Counted from the stretch's first letter, positions 1 to 12,824 are shown. The stretch: 64,000 bases of DNA from Mauremys mutica (GCF_020497125.1 NW_025422891.1:60034-124033), one strand, 5' to 3'. The notes: a model not told the origin generated them from the letters alone. Numbers and translations: made by a program.

Positions 1-142
1 CCAGTACGTCTCTTGGCCCGCACCGCTTCCAGCAGCTCCCATTGGCCCAGAGCAGTGATCTGCAGCCAGTGGGAGCCGTGACCGGCCGGACCTGCGGACA
101 GGGCAGGTAAACACACAGGCCCGGCCTGCCAGAGGCTTTCCC
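1..142. mobile_element. hAT-type nonautonomous element, partial
   Basis: GC-rich block made of the modules (CCCATTGGCC, CCAGTGGGAG, GCAGGTAAACA, GGCCCGGCCTGCC) that recur at 2.9-3.2 kb and 33.6 kb. It is the right part of a hAT element whose full copies begin CAGGGGTCGGCAACC. The left part lies outside the window and the terminal repeat on the right has been lost. Confidence 0.7.
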
Positions 143-2549
143 TACACAAGAGAAACCCTGATCTAAAGATTTATTAACTAGTAAATAAAATGAGAGTTAT
201 TTACAGGTTAAAGTAAGCAAACGTAGACACAAATGAATTGGAATCTAAATCCTAAAGTGACAGAATTGTAGTGATGTGTCAGTTTAAAGTGTCTTTCAGG
301 TGGGTCCTCTGTCTTCAGTTTGGTATCTCTGGCCCTGTGAGAGTTCAAATACCAAAAAGATGGGACATTTTCTTGTGTCTTTGTTTTATGCCCTTCATTC
401 AGGCTCCAAGTCCATAAGACAAACTTCCTTGCACATAGTATTTCCAAGGTGTGACAGGGCTATTAACAAATATGTTGTATTGGCATGTTCCTTGAGGGCC
501 CATCTGATTTTGATAGTTCTTCTGAATGAGCAGGGGGAAATACTCTTCTTAGCTGCATTCCCAAGTTGAGAGAAAACATTTCCAAACTTATAAAGCAAAA
601 CTTACATATTTGCTTATGCAGACACTACAAATAAGACTGATGCATGCAGTAACTTATAAACATTATACAGTGTCTAAACACTAATACATTCTTATAAGAC
701 TAATACCTATTTTGAGCAACACTAACACATAAGTGAATTGTTCTGGTCTCCAGCTATGAGTTTATCAGTTCTTAGCTGATTCCTGCAGCCTTGGCAAGAA
801 CTGTCAGCAGGCCTACCAGTATCACAGAAATAATAACTGAAATGTGTTTAAAATGAAACTATTTTAATACAAACCGAAACTGAAGCACACATTATTCCTT
901 GAATGGGTTTCTTGCCATTATTTGTTTGTTCAGCGAACCTATGAATCCCTGAAATGCCGAATGAAGTTAAGCAGGTGAAATAATGTAATTTAGTCAACTG
1001 AAAAATAAGACACCTTGGAAATATGTAAATGTAGGGTCATTTTTCATTAGCCTTATGAAACAAATACTGCTGCTATTACAAATAAACTCAATCAGCCTAG
1101 GGACTGACATGGGACATACCAAATATTCCCCTCAACACTCATTAGCATCAAGTGGAACTGAAATCACTCAGAATTATGCTCTTGCTTAAATGTTTGCAGG
1201 ATCAAGACCTAAAAGCCACAGAGAGTTAGCTTTTACTCTGTTTCCCACCCCCCATTGAGTGATGTTGTCTTGCTACATTATAAAATGTCACAAGGCTGCA
1301 TTAACTTACAACATTTAGGAGAGCAAGATGGCAGCTTATTCCCAGTCATGGAAAGGATAAATATTTCCCTCCCCTCATTATAAAATCTCCAGTTGTCTAC
1401 CATTGTGTTTCAAAGATTTTACAAGCCTTTGAAAACAATGGGTGACTCATTTGAGGAAGCATTAAGGGAAGATATTTTTAAAATAGTAATTGAAGCATTT
1501 CTCTTTTTTACAAGTGTCCAAGGTCAAATTCTTGTTAAAATTCAGCTTGTGGGGGAGGGAAGTATATGTTGTAGGAAAACTGCTCTAATTTTTAGTCTTG
1601 CCTAAGATTGCTCCTGTTAGTTGTTAAGCAATTTTCAGAAATGAAGAACATCCTCAGTCCTATTGACTTGGCATCTTACAGGGTCAAGCCCTTAGTGCCC
1701 AGTCCTGCAAACACTGCCATTAGAAGTCCTGCTGACATCCATGGGATTGCTCCTGACAGTAAAGCACTATGGTGGGTTGTAAATGTTTTCAGGACGGGGC
1801 CCTTAGAGAACTACAAACAGGGGTGGGGGAGATCCTTAATTTGAATGTGAACATTCAACAAGGACATTTCAAAGCAATATTTAAAAATATGTGAAAATGT
1901 TTCCGCATCTCCATTGATATAAGCAGCTGTGAAATCCCTGCGGGCTGCTAGCTGAATGCTAATTGCAACAGGAAACACAACTTTGACAATGTCTGTCAGG
2001 AGATGAAGATCAGCACTTCAGGCAGACACACAAGGAATAGGAGGATTATTGACAAATAATCTGCATTCTTGGGATATCTGTGGGTTTCTGGAGCTGAGAA
2101 AGTGTGCTTTCCATAGATGCACGAACTAACTGAAAACCAGTTATGGAATTTACCTTAAAAATATAAACTGTAGAAAAATCTCTGCTTCTCCCTCTGCATC
2201 TTTCTGCCAGGAGCTCTGATCTATATGTCCTGACATTATCACACTGACAATATCATTCAAAAGTTCTCTTTCTTTCCAAATCTTTTTACTCCTGTTAAAC
2301 TCTTCTCTTCTTCTCTTGCCCCTCAAAGACCCCAATCCAGTAAAACACTTAAGCACATACTTACATTTAAACCTGAATAGTGCCGTATAAGTCAACGTGC
2401 TTAAATACTTTTGTGTACTGGGATCAGAATGCTTATTACTTTGCCGGACTGGAGTTGTTTAGTCTTGCCCTGCATGGATCTCTGTTCCTCATGTGGATTT
2501 TATGTAATATCCTCTGCCCACTCTGCAGTCTAGCCTTCATTAGCAGAGT
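143..2549. other. no gene seen, AT-rich single-copy-like DNA
   Basis: Reading both strands I see only short chance ORFs (the longest about 90 codons, without splice borders or recognisable motifs) and homopolymer runs. I recognise no repeat family. Confidence 0.5.
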
Positions 2550-2745
2550 CTTCACAATCTGTAATGTATTCATCCTCACAACATTCCTGTGAGGTAGGGA
2601 AGTGCTGCTATTCTATTTTACAGACAGGGAAATGTGGCACAGAGGGGCTAAAGGCTAGATTTTAAAGGTATTTAGGTTCCTAACATCCATGGAAATCAAT
2701 GGGAGTTAGGCATCTATAAATATCTTTGAATATTTGGCTCTAAAT
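2550..2745 (-). repeat. MIR/CORE-SINE-like fragment followed by a foldback-type repeat
   Basis: The first part carries the signature (reverse complement of the SINE) of a bulk CTATTTTACAGACAGGGAAA block followed by GGCACAGAGGGGCTAA, which is the CORE-SINE body read backwards. From about 2655 it merges into the common amniote foldback repeat with the arms TTAGGTTCCTAAC and GTTAGGCATCTA on either side of a CAATGGGAG centre. Both are old, diverged copies. Confidence 0.6.
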
Positions 2746-2937
2746 GACTTGCTCAAGTGTGGATCCATGTAAAGAGACTTCTGAAACTTATATCTTAGCC
2801 CATTTGCAAGCAAGCAATTTGGGTTCCCAATCACATTTGTAACACCTTTCTTCAATGCTGCATATTGATGGGGATGACATAGTCCTTGATTCTTCAGAGA
2901 CCAAGCCAGAGTTAACCCTTCCTTTAGTTCTCTTGCT

Positions 2938-3192
2938 TCGGCAGGTTCAGCAGATCGCGGCTCCCACTGGCCATGGTTTGCTGTCCCAGGCCAATGCGGG
3001 TGGTGGGAAGCTGCAGCCAGCACATCCCTCGCCTGCACCGCTTCCCACCACCCCCATTGGCCTGGGATGGTGAACCGCGGCCAGTGGGAGCTGTGGTTGG
3101 CCGAACCGGCCAACACGGCAGGTAAACAAACTGTTCTGGCCCGCCAGGGTGCTTACCCTAGCGAGCTGTGTGCCAGAGGTTGCCGACCCCTG
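2938..3192. mobile_element. hAT-type nonautonomous element, left end missing
   Basis: Same family as the element at the window start. It retains the inner palindromic modules (CGGCTCCCACTGGCC and its inverse GGCCAGTGGGAGC) and an intact right end, GGTTGCCGACCCCTG. The left terminal repeat is absent. The ORFs covering it on both strands are by-products of the GC-rich palindrome. Confidence 0.8.
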
Positions 3193-3244
3193 TTTTAGTA
3201 TGTGCACTGTCCTGGAAATATGAAGGATTCTTTTCCCTTAGTTT

Positions 3245-3297
3245 GAGTGCGTACATATACACATACATACACATATACACACATATATACACACACC
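3245..3297. repeat. (CA/TA)n microsatellite, interrupted
   Basis: Alternating CATA and CACA units, consisting of several short tracts. Confidence 0.9.
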
Positions 3298-4004
3298 CTA
3301 CAACTGCAGCAACGTTTAGAGATTAGTAAAACTTATCATCACTGATCTCTGTAACTAACATTTGATAATAAGATCCATTTCATTTCTGACTCCTGTTACA
3401 TTGCCAGTTACGTACCATACAATACAGTTTGCTGTGGTGAAACAAATCATCATAAAGTCAGCAGAAGACAATGCAGCTGAACTAATACAGTATGTACCTT
3501 TGCTCTGTTTAAAAACAGAGTTTTCATGTAATTCTTATGTGGTTTCCTGGTAATATTTAACCATATAAGAAATAACTCATGTCAGAACTGGTATGTAAGA
3601 TTTGAGATGAGCAGAGAGATAAGAACTGGCATCTGCAATACTACAACCAAAAAGTCAGTGACCGTCTCTTAAGTTAATTGTGGATACTACTATTAATCTT
3701 GCAATTAAATACTTTTTCTTTACATATTTAGAGCTAAACTCTGCAGGGCTTACTCATATGAGTAGTCCAATTGGTGTCTGTGTGTCTGCCCCCAGACCTG
3801 ATCCTCCAAGTCCTCCGAAGTATTAAATATTCTTAAATTCCAGTGACCTACAGAAGCATTCAGCACTTTGCAGTACTGGGCCTCAGACTGATAACGGCTT
3901 CAGGCTATGTCATCTGCCGATTCTTTCTTGGTTTATACTTTATTCTCTGACAATTTTTATCTTCAGACTTTTTAAACCTTTACAGAGGCCAACCTTAAAC
4001 TCCC
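3298..4004. other. no gene seen
   Basis: AT-rich sequence with no ORF that I can support and no recognised repeat. Confidence 0.5.
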
Positions 4005-4007
4005 TTA

Positions 4008-4437
4008 GGACTTGTCTGCACACGAAAGTAATACTAATTTAACTATAAGCAGTACAAGACCCCTAGGATAGAATAACAGGATTGGAAGGGATCTCAGGAG
4101 GTCATTTAGTCCAACCCCCTTATTAAAGCAGGACTAACCCCCAGACGGATTTTTGCCCCAGTTCCCTAAATGGTTCCCTCAAGGATTGAACTTACAACCC
4201 TAGATTGAACAAACCAATACTCCAACCACTGAGCTACCCCACAGATGAGTTACAACACTATAGAATTGCTTTATATCAGTATAGCCATTTACGTGCCAGA
4301 AGGATAATAAGTCATACTGGTATGCGGTACCTTTGTACAGGTAGAACAGCATCCACAATGGAGTTGTACATTTCAGTAAAAATTGATGCCCCTAACTCAA
4401 ATAGTTATACCAGTACAAAAACTCTGTGGACCAGACA
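4008..4437. mobile_element. Harbinger-like MITE, split by a SINE
   Basis: The two ends form an imperfect inverted repeat of about 37 bp: GGACTTGTCTGCACAC then ACTAATTTAACTA on the left, TAGTTATACCAGTAC then GTGGACCAGACA on the right. The trinucleotide TTA flanks both ends, matching the TWA target duplication of PIF/Harbinger elements. The middle holds a later SINE insertion. No coding capacity. The 156-codon ORF starting in the SINE and running across the right half is fortuitous. Confidence 0.7.
4068..4242 (-). mobile_element. tRNA-derived SINE with CR1-like tail
   Basis: Read on the minus strand, it opens with a tRNA-like head holding an A box (TAGCTCAGTGGTTGGAG) and a B box (GTAAGTTCAATCC), then a body (GCAAAAATCCGTCTGGGG) and a tail that matches the CR1 LINE 3' end (GGACTAAATGACCTCCTGAG). 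This is the structure of the turtle tRNA/CR1 SINEs (the Cry-type family, from memory), which borrow the CR1 machinery. The internal pol III promoter is still recognisable. Target duplications were not clear. Confidence 0.85.
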
Positions 4438-5622
4438 TTATTCCTGTTCGTTCTCAGGCCCCGATCTGGCAGTGAGCAAAGGATCAGGAACAACCTTTGA
4501 ACACACAAGAGTCTGGACTCTTAAAGGAGAAATGACTCTTGTCATGAACAAAACTGCTGCCAATGAAAGGGGCATGGTCCATGAATCTATCATGTTGAAA
4601 CTTAGATATCCCTTACATCCTAGTGTATGGTGTGATTTCATATTGCAAACCTATAATATTATTACAATAATATGAACATGATTAATGTTTACCCACAGAC
4701 CATAATAGCAAGCTGTGAATGCACTTGATACTCAGTGAAAAGTTCCCCTCTTGACTATGTGACAGAATTGATAGTTATGTAGTCGAGATGACACAATTGA
4801 TGAAATCTTGCCCCTAGTGAAGTCAATGGCAAAACTTCCATTGACTTCAATGGGACCAGAATGTCACACAAGTAGTTTCTGCAGAATAGGAAATGTGAAG
4901 GGGGAATTTGGACTGAGTAGACCCAACCAATGCTTGTTTTTGCTGATATTTATAACTTGGATGCAAAAATTTGCATCATGTTTTCAAGTTGCCATACAAT
5001 ATTTTAATATAGCAGCATATTTTTTTCTTCTATGACTTCCTTCCTATTATACAGGTTATCACCACATTTGGCTACATTCCCCCTCTTCCCTCCTCCCCCG
5101 CTTTTTAACACTTTGAAGGAAATTCCTCCCTAATTTTGACTACAACATTCAACAAATAATGTAAAATGTCTCTGATACAGAGGCTTAAAAGCTTCCAAAG
5201 AGTATTACAGTAACTACTGTTCAGCTGGACTTATGCACTTTTCTTGATAATGGGAATACCAATAAGTTTGCAGCCGATTGGAATATTTCTGGCAATTAAG
5301 TTATGTTTTTATGAGGAGGCACTTAGAGACCTTGGAGTTTTGAGCATCAGAAATGTAAAAGTTAATAATAAATAATTAATAGCACCATAATGCTGATTGA
5401 CATTAGGAAGCATCACATTAAAGCACTGAATAATATCTCCCTGCTATGAATTAACTTGATAGCCACAGCAGTAGACAAGATTATTTTATTCTGAATCTTT
5501 TCAAACAAGGGGATAAGGTTTACTTTGAAAGTTTTTGTTTATTTATTTTAAAATACAATAAAAACAAAGAAAATTAAAACTCATGGAATCACTAGAATCA
5601 GGGCAACTGGAAGAATTATACT
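4438..5622. other. no gene seen; one palindromic repeat motif
   Basis: AT-rich sequence without a supported ORF. Near 4813-4860 is a copy of a dispersed motif with GTCAATGG facing CCATTGAC, seen several more times in this window. Confidence 0.5.
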
Positions 5623-5860
5623 TCATAGAATCAGAGAGTTTAAGGTCACCCACTCCTGTAACAAACCCCTAATCTATGTCTGAGCCACTGAAGTCCTCAA
5701 ATCATGGCTTAAAGACTTCAATGTGCAGAGAATCCTCCAGCAAGTGACCCGAGCCCCACGCCACAGAGGAAGGCAAAAAAACCCCAGGGCCTCTGCCAAT
5801 CTGCCCTGGGGGAAAAGCCTCAAATACCTATGGTTCAAAGGCAAGAATCAAACCACATCC
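5623..5860 (-). mobile_element. CR1 LINE 3' tail, diverged
   Basis: Begins with the CR1 tail CATAGAATCAGAGAG, then a stretch typical of a turtle CR1 3' end (CCACTCCTGTAACAAACCCC, GAATCCTCCAGCAAGTGACC, GGGCCTCTGCCAATCTGCCC). Compared with my memory of the family there is a deletion just after the tail. The ORF on the plus strand is incidental. Confidence 0.7.
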
Positions 5861-8800
5861 TCAACCCGTCCTGTTTTATGTAGGTGTCTCAAAATTACTC
5901 TCATTGAAGTCACTTGGAATTCTGTTTGAGTAGAATTGTAGGAATGAGTGCTGTAAAACTGTAATACCAAGGCATAACAGGGCCCAATCTTGCAAGGTCT
6001 CCATGCACAAAAGTCACATAAGGTCAAGGGGTGAAACCCTGGCCCCACTGAAGTTAGTGACAAAATTCATATTGACTTCAATGAAGCCATGATCTCACCC
6101 AGTATGAGTTGTTCCTTAATAAGGCCTGCTCCTGCTGCTATGAAGAGAATGGGAATGTGATGGGAGTAGGATCAGACCAATAGAGAGTTAGTAGAACTGT
6201 CCCCAGAGTAGGATGAGGGCAGAATTTCAATCTGCTCGATGGATTTACTTGTCCAAACTATGTAAATCAATTCAAGCCTTATTATGATTTTAGCACTTTT
6301 AGATTGTTTTCATACCTCTGTCTCATGGATAGCAAAACCCCAGAATCTCTCCTGAAGTCTGTTTTTGTGCATTTCTTGTTAGAATGCCTAGAGTAGCTAG
6401 TACTCATCAATTTCCCTTATCACACCATCACTGTGAGGTGCAGTGATTTTTAATAAGAAAAGAAATATGGCAGTTGTGCTTAATGCAATAGTGAATCAAA
6501 TCAATGTACCCAGTACACGGGAGATGGTGCTGTTATAACAGGGCACATCATAATGAGGAAAGAGTATACTTGAAATGACAAACTTGGCTGCAACATTTTA
6601 TATCAAGGGGAAGCTAATTAAGTTCCTTAACACAGTGTAAGTACTTTTTAAATCAAGAGAATCATTTTAGAAGTATTTTACCATCCTGTCTTGCAGTGAC
6701 ATACTGCAGACCATTTTGGATACTCAGTAAGCAAGGTAGGAAATCAGTTCATACCATATTCTATTTTTCAGCCAATTGACAAAAGATTCCTGTTTTGTGC
6801 AGATTCAACCATTATAGTGAAATGTTTATTGCTTACACATGTAAACCTCTTCAAGGCCAACTGAAATGCAAACTAGTCAGTGAGGACTCATCATTCATAT
6901 TAGTCTTTTCAGACTGGGTATAGTTTGTTTTATATTCCAAGAAAAACAAGAGTTCATCTGTCACCCACTTTATTGTCTGTAACAGACATTCGGGAGAAAG
7001 AGAAAAAGAGGAGGAGAGGGGATAAGTAGCACATCATCAGCATATACAGCTATCAGGTTGTTTTCCTTCATTGTCTATGCCTCATATGATGACAACAGTT
7101 TCAAAGTACTCAGCCCAAAACATCCATTTGAGAGAAAAAGCACAGAAAAGAACAATGGAGACACTTGAATATTAGAAAGATGTGATGCCCTATGTTTTTA
7201 TGTACTGTCTAACAAGGATAGATTTTATGGGTGTTTTGTTTTGCTTGTAATATTTTTTCCCTCTGGTAAGTATGTTCACAAGGGTTAGGATGGTGCTTTA
7301 AAATTAAAATAATAGCAAGTGCAAATATATCAGTGATGCAAAATACATTTTCAATAGTCCTTGAATTAATTGCTTTGGAATATTCAAGATGCAAATGAAT
7401 GCAGAATTATTATCAGGGCTGAATGCCCATACCTGAAATGTTTACTGCTAGCTGGTGACAATAGTTTGCAAAACATGCATGTTTTAATTTTTCTAGGAGA
7501 CCCAACAAAGGGAAATTTCTATAAGGGGCTCCATTCTCTCAGGGATACATAAGAAATGCCAGAGAATTTTTTATTAGTTTTCACTATAGCTATATCTCTG
7601 AAACACTATTTATATACATAATACATTGGATATAGCCAGGATTGCTTTGCATTCCTCTGTTCTTTTGTGATAAGAGTATTGATGCATTCAGCAGTGCAGA
7701 GACCTCAGAGGTCAGTAAAAGACTTGTCTGTTTGTTTGTTTTTTTCAAATGTTGAAATTACTCTGAAAAAGTGTTTGTATAGCTCGTTATAAAGAACAAT
7801 TCATTTTCAATAAAGTCTTGATTAATTGTCCTTAGATGATTATATAGTTAGAAGGAAAAGGAAAGACTTTTGTGCAAATATTGTGAATTAAAAAATATAA
7901 ATTCTGATCAAGCACATGAGCTTTTAGCCTAGAATTTAAACATTATTTTTTTACAGATGAAGCCTCATTCATGAGATACTAATACTGTTCAATACTGTAA
8001 TGATTAAATCAGAGCTTTAAGAGTTTAGAAATATTTTTTCTAAATTAAGATCAGGGCTAAGATCTTCAAACCACCTAAGAAACTTGAATAACCAGTTCTA
8101 GTTGCATTAACAGGAATTGAGCGCCCAAGTCACCTGGGTGATTAAAAGTCACATCCTACAGTGTCAGTTCTTCCATCCTCTGAATATGATGCAAAGCCTC
8201 AGTCAATGGGAATTTTTTTATTGATTTCAATTTGGATCAGAGCTCTTCAGCCAAAAGAATAAGAAAAGATCAGTTCAAATGAGTGACAATAAAACCTAAA
8301 CATAATTTGTTCTGCATATGACATGTTTAACAGAAACTCTATTTGAAAGAGAGGGTTGTTTTTGGAGGATTGGTTAGTTGTTTTTTGTCTTTTTGTATGT
8401 GGGTGTGACTTTTTCAATTATTTACATTTTTTAAAAAATCCTTCCTTCTGTAAAGCCAAGTTCTCCCATATTGTGAACTTAATTGTAAATAGCACATCTC
8501 ATATATGCTATACATGCTGCTCCTTTTTGTATCTTCTTGGGATCTGTGCCAGGGAATTCCTGTTCACTCAGGACAGCCTCATTGGTTGTTGGTTACCACT
8601 TCTCCCCCATCTCTGGGGATGAGACCCTGGCTGGGGGTTATTTCTTCTCTACACTGACATATGTTCTTTCTTCCTTTCTGGGGCACTTAGAGAAATGGAG
8701 CCCGAATGCTAGTGGTGTGCGGGTGGGGTTGGAGGGGAGTCTTCCTCCCAACTAGAGATGATCAAATAATGATATTATCATCCTCTGAGAAATTCTGATA

Positions 8801-9559
8801 TATCAGCATTTGTTTGTGTTCTCAATCAAGATGAAAAGTCAAAATGTCAACACTTTTCATGGGGAAAAAAATTTGAAACATTTCAGTTTGGAAATGGAAA
8901 CATTTAATTCTGGGCAACATTAATCTCTGCATTCAACTGTGCTGCCACTGTGCCTCATGAAAGTTGTATTTCTGATTCCTTGATGACCCCATTGTCCTTA
9001 TGGGCACTGCTCCCAGCCAGACTACATCTCCCATGGTGACTGGAGTTCACTCCCTTTGGCAGAGACACTATGGTGCATCATGGGACTTACTCTGTTTAGA
9101 TTTTACAGAAGAAAAAATCTACCGCAATTGTTCTTTCCCTGTGAAAAATTTTGATTTTGATTAAACTATTGTGTGATTGGAAAATGCTGAATTCAAAATA
9201 TGTCCACTGGCCCTAATTCCAGTTCACCTTAGATATCAGCCTAACATGAGATGTTGGGGAGGGAAGATTTTTTACTGGTGACTGAATCTCTAGATAACTC
9301 CTATAATTCCTGGTATTAGCAGATAATTGCAAAAAAACAACAGCTCTCCTGGTATTTCTACTTCATATGAATCAAAAACAAAATAATGTACCATGGTTTT
9401 ACTTTCATTCATAATACCAAACTTTGAACTTCACTTTGGCCCTAGGTTTCAAAACATTCATCAAAAATTGGAGGAACAAGGTGTTAAGATATTCAGTTTC
9501 AGTTTTGTCCCTTCTCTAATTTTAAATAGAAAAAAATTTTCAGTGATAAATCAATACTT
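5861..9559. other. no gene seen, AT-rich stretch
   Basis: About 3.7 kb with no recognised mobile element apart from diffuse copies of the GTCAATGG-type motif near 6040-6090 and 8200-8235. The stretch near 8800-9200 resembles an AT-rich repeat also seen near 43.5 kb. ORFs are under 90 codons and show no motif or splice context. Confidence 0.45.
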
Positions 9560-9760
9560 GGGATATGTCTACACTACCCACCGGATCGGCAGGCAGCAAT
9601 CGATCCAGCGGGGATCGATTTATCATGTCTAGTCTAGATGCGATAAATCAACCCCTGAGTGCTCTCCCGTCTACTCCTGTACTCCAGCACTGCGAGAGGT
9701 TATTCACGTAACTGAAGTTGCATAACTTAGATCAATCCTCCACCTAGTGTAGACCAGGGT
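9560..9760. mobile_element. Harbinger MITE (short version)
   Basis: Ends are GGGATATGTCTACACTA on the left and TAGTGTAGACCAGGG on the right, an inverted pair of the Harbinger type. The inside (GGCAGGCAGCAATCGATCC, GCGGGGATCGATTTATC) is shared with the MITE at 34.0 kb, and this copy lacks about 100 bp of the middle. Confidence 0.85.
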
Positions 9761-9979
9761 TTGGTGGTATGACTTTATAGCTAATGGGTGGGCAAAGGGT
9801 AGTGACTTTTGCATGCTAACATGCACAAAATATCCCTGCCTCTCTAGTTTAAACAAGAAAATCTCATGGTCATTTCAAACTCTCTACTAAAACATATGCA
9901 TATTCCTTACTTCCATTTGGAAAAATGATTAAATTTTTCATTAAACTATGTTACAAATTAGAAATGGTATTTTAATAAA

Positions 9980-10395
9980 CATAGACTCATAGAATATTAG
10001 GGTTGGAAGAGACCTCAGGAGGTCATCTAGTCCAATTCCCTGCTCAAAGCAGGACCAACCTCAACTAAATCATCCCAGCCAGGGCTTTGTCAAGCCTGAC
10101 CTTAAAAACCTCTAAGAATGGAGATTCCTCCACCTCCCTAGGTAACCCGTTCCAGTGCTTCACCACCCTCCCAGTGAAATAGTGTTTTTCAATATCCAAC
10201 CTAGACCTTCCGCACTGCAACTTGATGCCATTGCTCCTTGTTCTGTCATCTGCCACCACTGAGAACAGCCGAGCTCCATCCTCTTTGGACCCGCCCTTCA
10301 GGCAGTTGAAGGCTGCTATCAAATCCCCCCTCACTCTTCTCTTCTGCAGACTAAACAAGCCCAGTTCCCTCAGTCTCTCCTCATAAGTTATGAAC
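9980..10395 (-). mobile_element. CR1 LINE, 3' part
   Basis: Minus-strand CR1 copy truncated at its 5' side. The 3' tail (ATTCTATGAGTCTATG on the minus strand) lies at the low-coordinate end, and the ORF2 C-terminus lies inside. 5' truncation is the usual outcome of CR1 target-primed reverse transcription. Confidence 0.95.
10065..10358 (-). pseudogene. C-terminal piece of CR1 ORF2 (reverse transcriptase protein)
   Basis: An open frame of 97 codons inside the truncated CR1 copy. It contains the typical end of CR1 ORF2: [17 protein letters not shown], then a DDRTRSNG block, then [16 protein letters not shown] and FKVRLDKAL. This part lies downstream of the polymerase domain, so the fragment has no catalytic residues. 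The frame is open by recent age rather than function, and the methionine that starts it is internal to the parent protein. No promoter is associated. Confidence 0.9.
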
Positions 10396-10435
10396 TACTT
10401 GGAGTGATTTCATCTATATGCATGCGCATCTGCAC

Positions 10436-10462
10436 GCGCGCGCACACACACACACACACTCG
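10436..10462. repeat. (CG)/(CA) microsatellite
   Basis: A run of GCGCGC followed by about nine CA units. Confidence 0.95.
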
Positions 10463-11627
10463 TATATTGCTCTTTTACTGGAGAAAAGCAGGGCTTGGCA
10501 GTCGAGCTGGATCAGTATTATTTGAAACTACTGGATTATGCAGCAGTAGTTGTTTTCAAGCAATAATGACTGAAGAAAGGTACCATTTAAAGCTTTGTTT
10601 TATATATAACTTGGAAGATAGGTCACATATATGATGAGTGAAAGTCTGACCCCATTGAAGGCAGTGAATGTTTATACATTTATAGTGGGACTTTATATAT
10701 ATGTAGTCACTATATATATAAAGATACTTCATTTTGCATGAAGCAGCTGTTTTCCAATTTGCTTATGTTTAACTGTACAGTCAAAATGAGTAAGGCACAG
10801 CAGGTAGAGTAAATTGCCACAATGAGGCTGGTTCACAATTATTTGAACCTCCAAGTGTTATTACTCATTCAAGGATAAGTACAGAGCTCTCCACATCTTG
10901 AATACTCACTCATGTCTTGTACCAACAGCTAAGTCACAAATTCCTCTCTGCTATCCCAGGCTCCTCTCTAGCACCACAATTAAGAATGTATGTGTGTTTG
11001 TGTATATGTGTATATACAACAGGGAAATAATGTTATCATTACTGTCTCTTCCACTCACTCTCCTTAAAAAAATAAAAATAAATAAAAAACCCTCCACCTA
11101 TGAAGCAACAGAGGTAAGAAATGACCTTCCATTTAATTACTCTAGTCCCATCCAGTGCAGTATGGCACCTCTACATGAATGCCCAATTGTGTATCATTAT
11201 TTAAAAAACATTTTAACTTTCCAACCCTGCAAAAGTTGCCACAACTTCATACTTTCTCTCTCTGTCATCTAGTACATCAAAACAAAAATGATAATGACTT
11301 TGTCCTGTCATACACCTACCTCCTCCTTGCAGTATAACATAATTTTAAATCCTTAAAGACTCCCATCTGCCAGTTTGCCTAATCCTATTTATAGATAAAA
11401 CCAACAGTGGGACTGAGGTAGCTAATCTAATGTATGCCATAATCCATGGGGAGGAATCCCACCAGTGACAAATCTTCCTTAATACTTGGTCATACTGAAT
11501 TTTAAAGGTATTCTGGAAGTTATGGAGCCAGTTACATTTAAATTGCTCAATGTAATGCATATATTTAATATTCAAATGTGGTCAGTTTTCTTAACATGGA
11601 TAGATGGAATCAAGTGGAAGTGGAATG
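10463..11627. other. no gene seen
   Basis: AT-rich, with short TATATA tracts near 10690-10720 and a GT/AT tract near 10990-11020. Nothing coding that I can support. Confidence 0.5.
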
Positions 11628-12824
11628 TGTGACGGTTTGTATCACAAAACCCCTTTTGGGAACTGCCAACTGATGTGCCAAGACTACTCCTTGCTTTGCC
11701 TGCCAGCTTGGGACTCCAGCACCCTGTCTTGCTGAGCCAGACATGCCAGTCTGCTCCAACACAGATCCAGGGTCTGAACCACATGTTCCAAAGCTTCAGA
11801 CTTAACTGAAATAAACTTACAGAAGTGTTCCTGTTTTTAACATTCAGCTGCCCAACTCCCAATGGGGTCCAAACCCCAAATAAATCTGTTTTATCCTTTA
11901 TAAAGCTTATGCAGGGTAAACACATACATTGTTCACCCTCTATAACACTGATAGAGAGATATGCACAGCTGTTCCCCCCCCAGTTATTAATACATACCTT
12001 GTAAAAAGTAATTTTATTAAATACAGAAAGTAGGATGTAAGTGGTTCCAAGTAATAGCAGATAGAACAAAGTGAAGTACCAAGCAAAATAAAACAGAACA
12101 CGCAAGTCTATGTCTAAGAAAACTGAATACAGATAAAAACCTCACCCAGTAAGTTTCCTTTTACAGTCTAGTCTCCTTCTAGTCTGGGTCCAGCAATCAC
12201 TCACACCCCCTGTAGTTACTGTCCTTTGTTCCAATTTCTTTCAGGTATCCTTGGGGGTGGAGAGGCTATCCCTTGAGCCAACTGAAGACAAAATGGAGGG
12301 GTCTCCCTGGGGTTTAAATAGACTTTCTCTTGTGGGTGAACGCCCCTCCTCCCCCTATGTAGAATCCCAGCTACAATATGGAGTTTTGGAGTCACACGGG
12401 CCAGTCATATGTCCCTGGATGACTCAGAACTTACAGTAATATAGTTGAACAGTACAGTAGCAGCCATGGTTCACATGCTACCTTGAATGTTCTCAAGTAG
12501 ACTTCTTATGTGGATTGGAGCATTCCAAGATCCATTGTTCCTTAAGGACTTCTTGATTGGGCACTTAATTTGCACATTCCTTTCTCAAGAAGCTGACCAA
12601 ATGCTTTACAAAGGCTACTTAAAAATCAAGCAAGTACACAGCCAATATTCATAACTTCGAATACAAAAATGATACATGCATACAAATAGGATTAATAGAT
12701 TCAGTAGATCATAACCTTTACAGATATATGTTACATGGCATATGTAGCATAAAACATATTCTAGTTATTTCATATATACATTCATAAGTATATTTCCATA
12801 AAGCCTTATGGGGGCACCGTCACA
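11628..12824. mobile_element. LTR-like interspersed repeat, 1.2 kb
   Basis: The borders are TGTGACGGT and ACCGTCACA, a perfect 9-bp inverted pair that begins with TG and ends with CA as retroviral-type LTRs do. I remember the interior as a repeat common in turtle genomes. No internal coding region or primer-binding site adjoins it, so it would be a solo LTR. The flanks (AATG left, GATG right) match in three of four positions only, so a target duplication is not established. A TTTAAATA box lies near 12315. The 177-codon minus-strand ORF inside is a by-product of this repeat. Confidence 0.55.

Noticed and set aside
4205..4675. 156-codon plus-strand ORF
   Set aside because: Runs from the SINE head across a MITE end into flanking DNA; composition and mixed origin argue against a gene.
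11572..12105. 177-codon minus-strand ORF, the second longest frame
   Set aside because: Lies almost wholly in the LTR-like repeat, has no known motif, and starts and ends at places unrelated to the repeat's ends.
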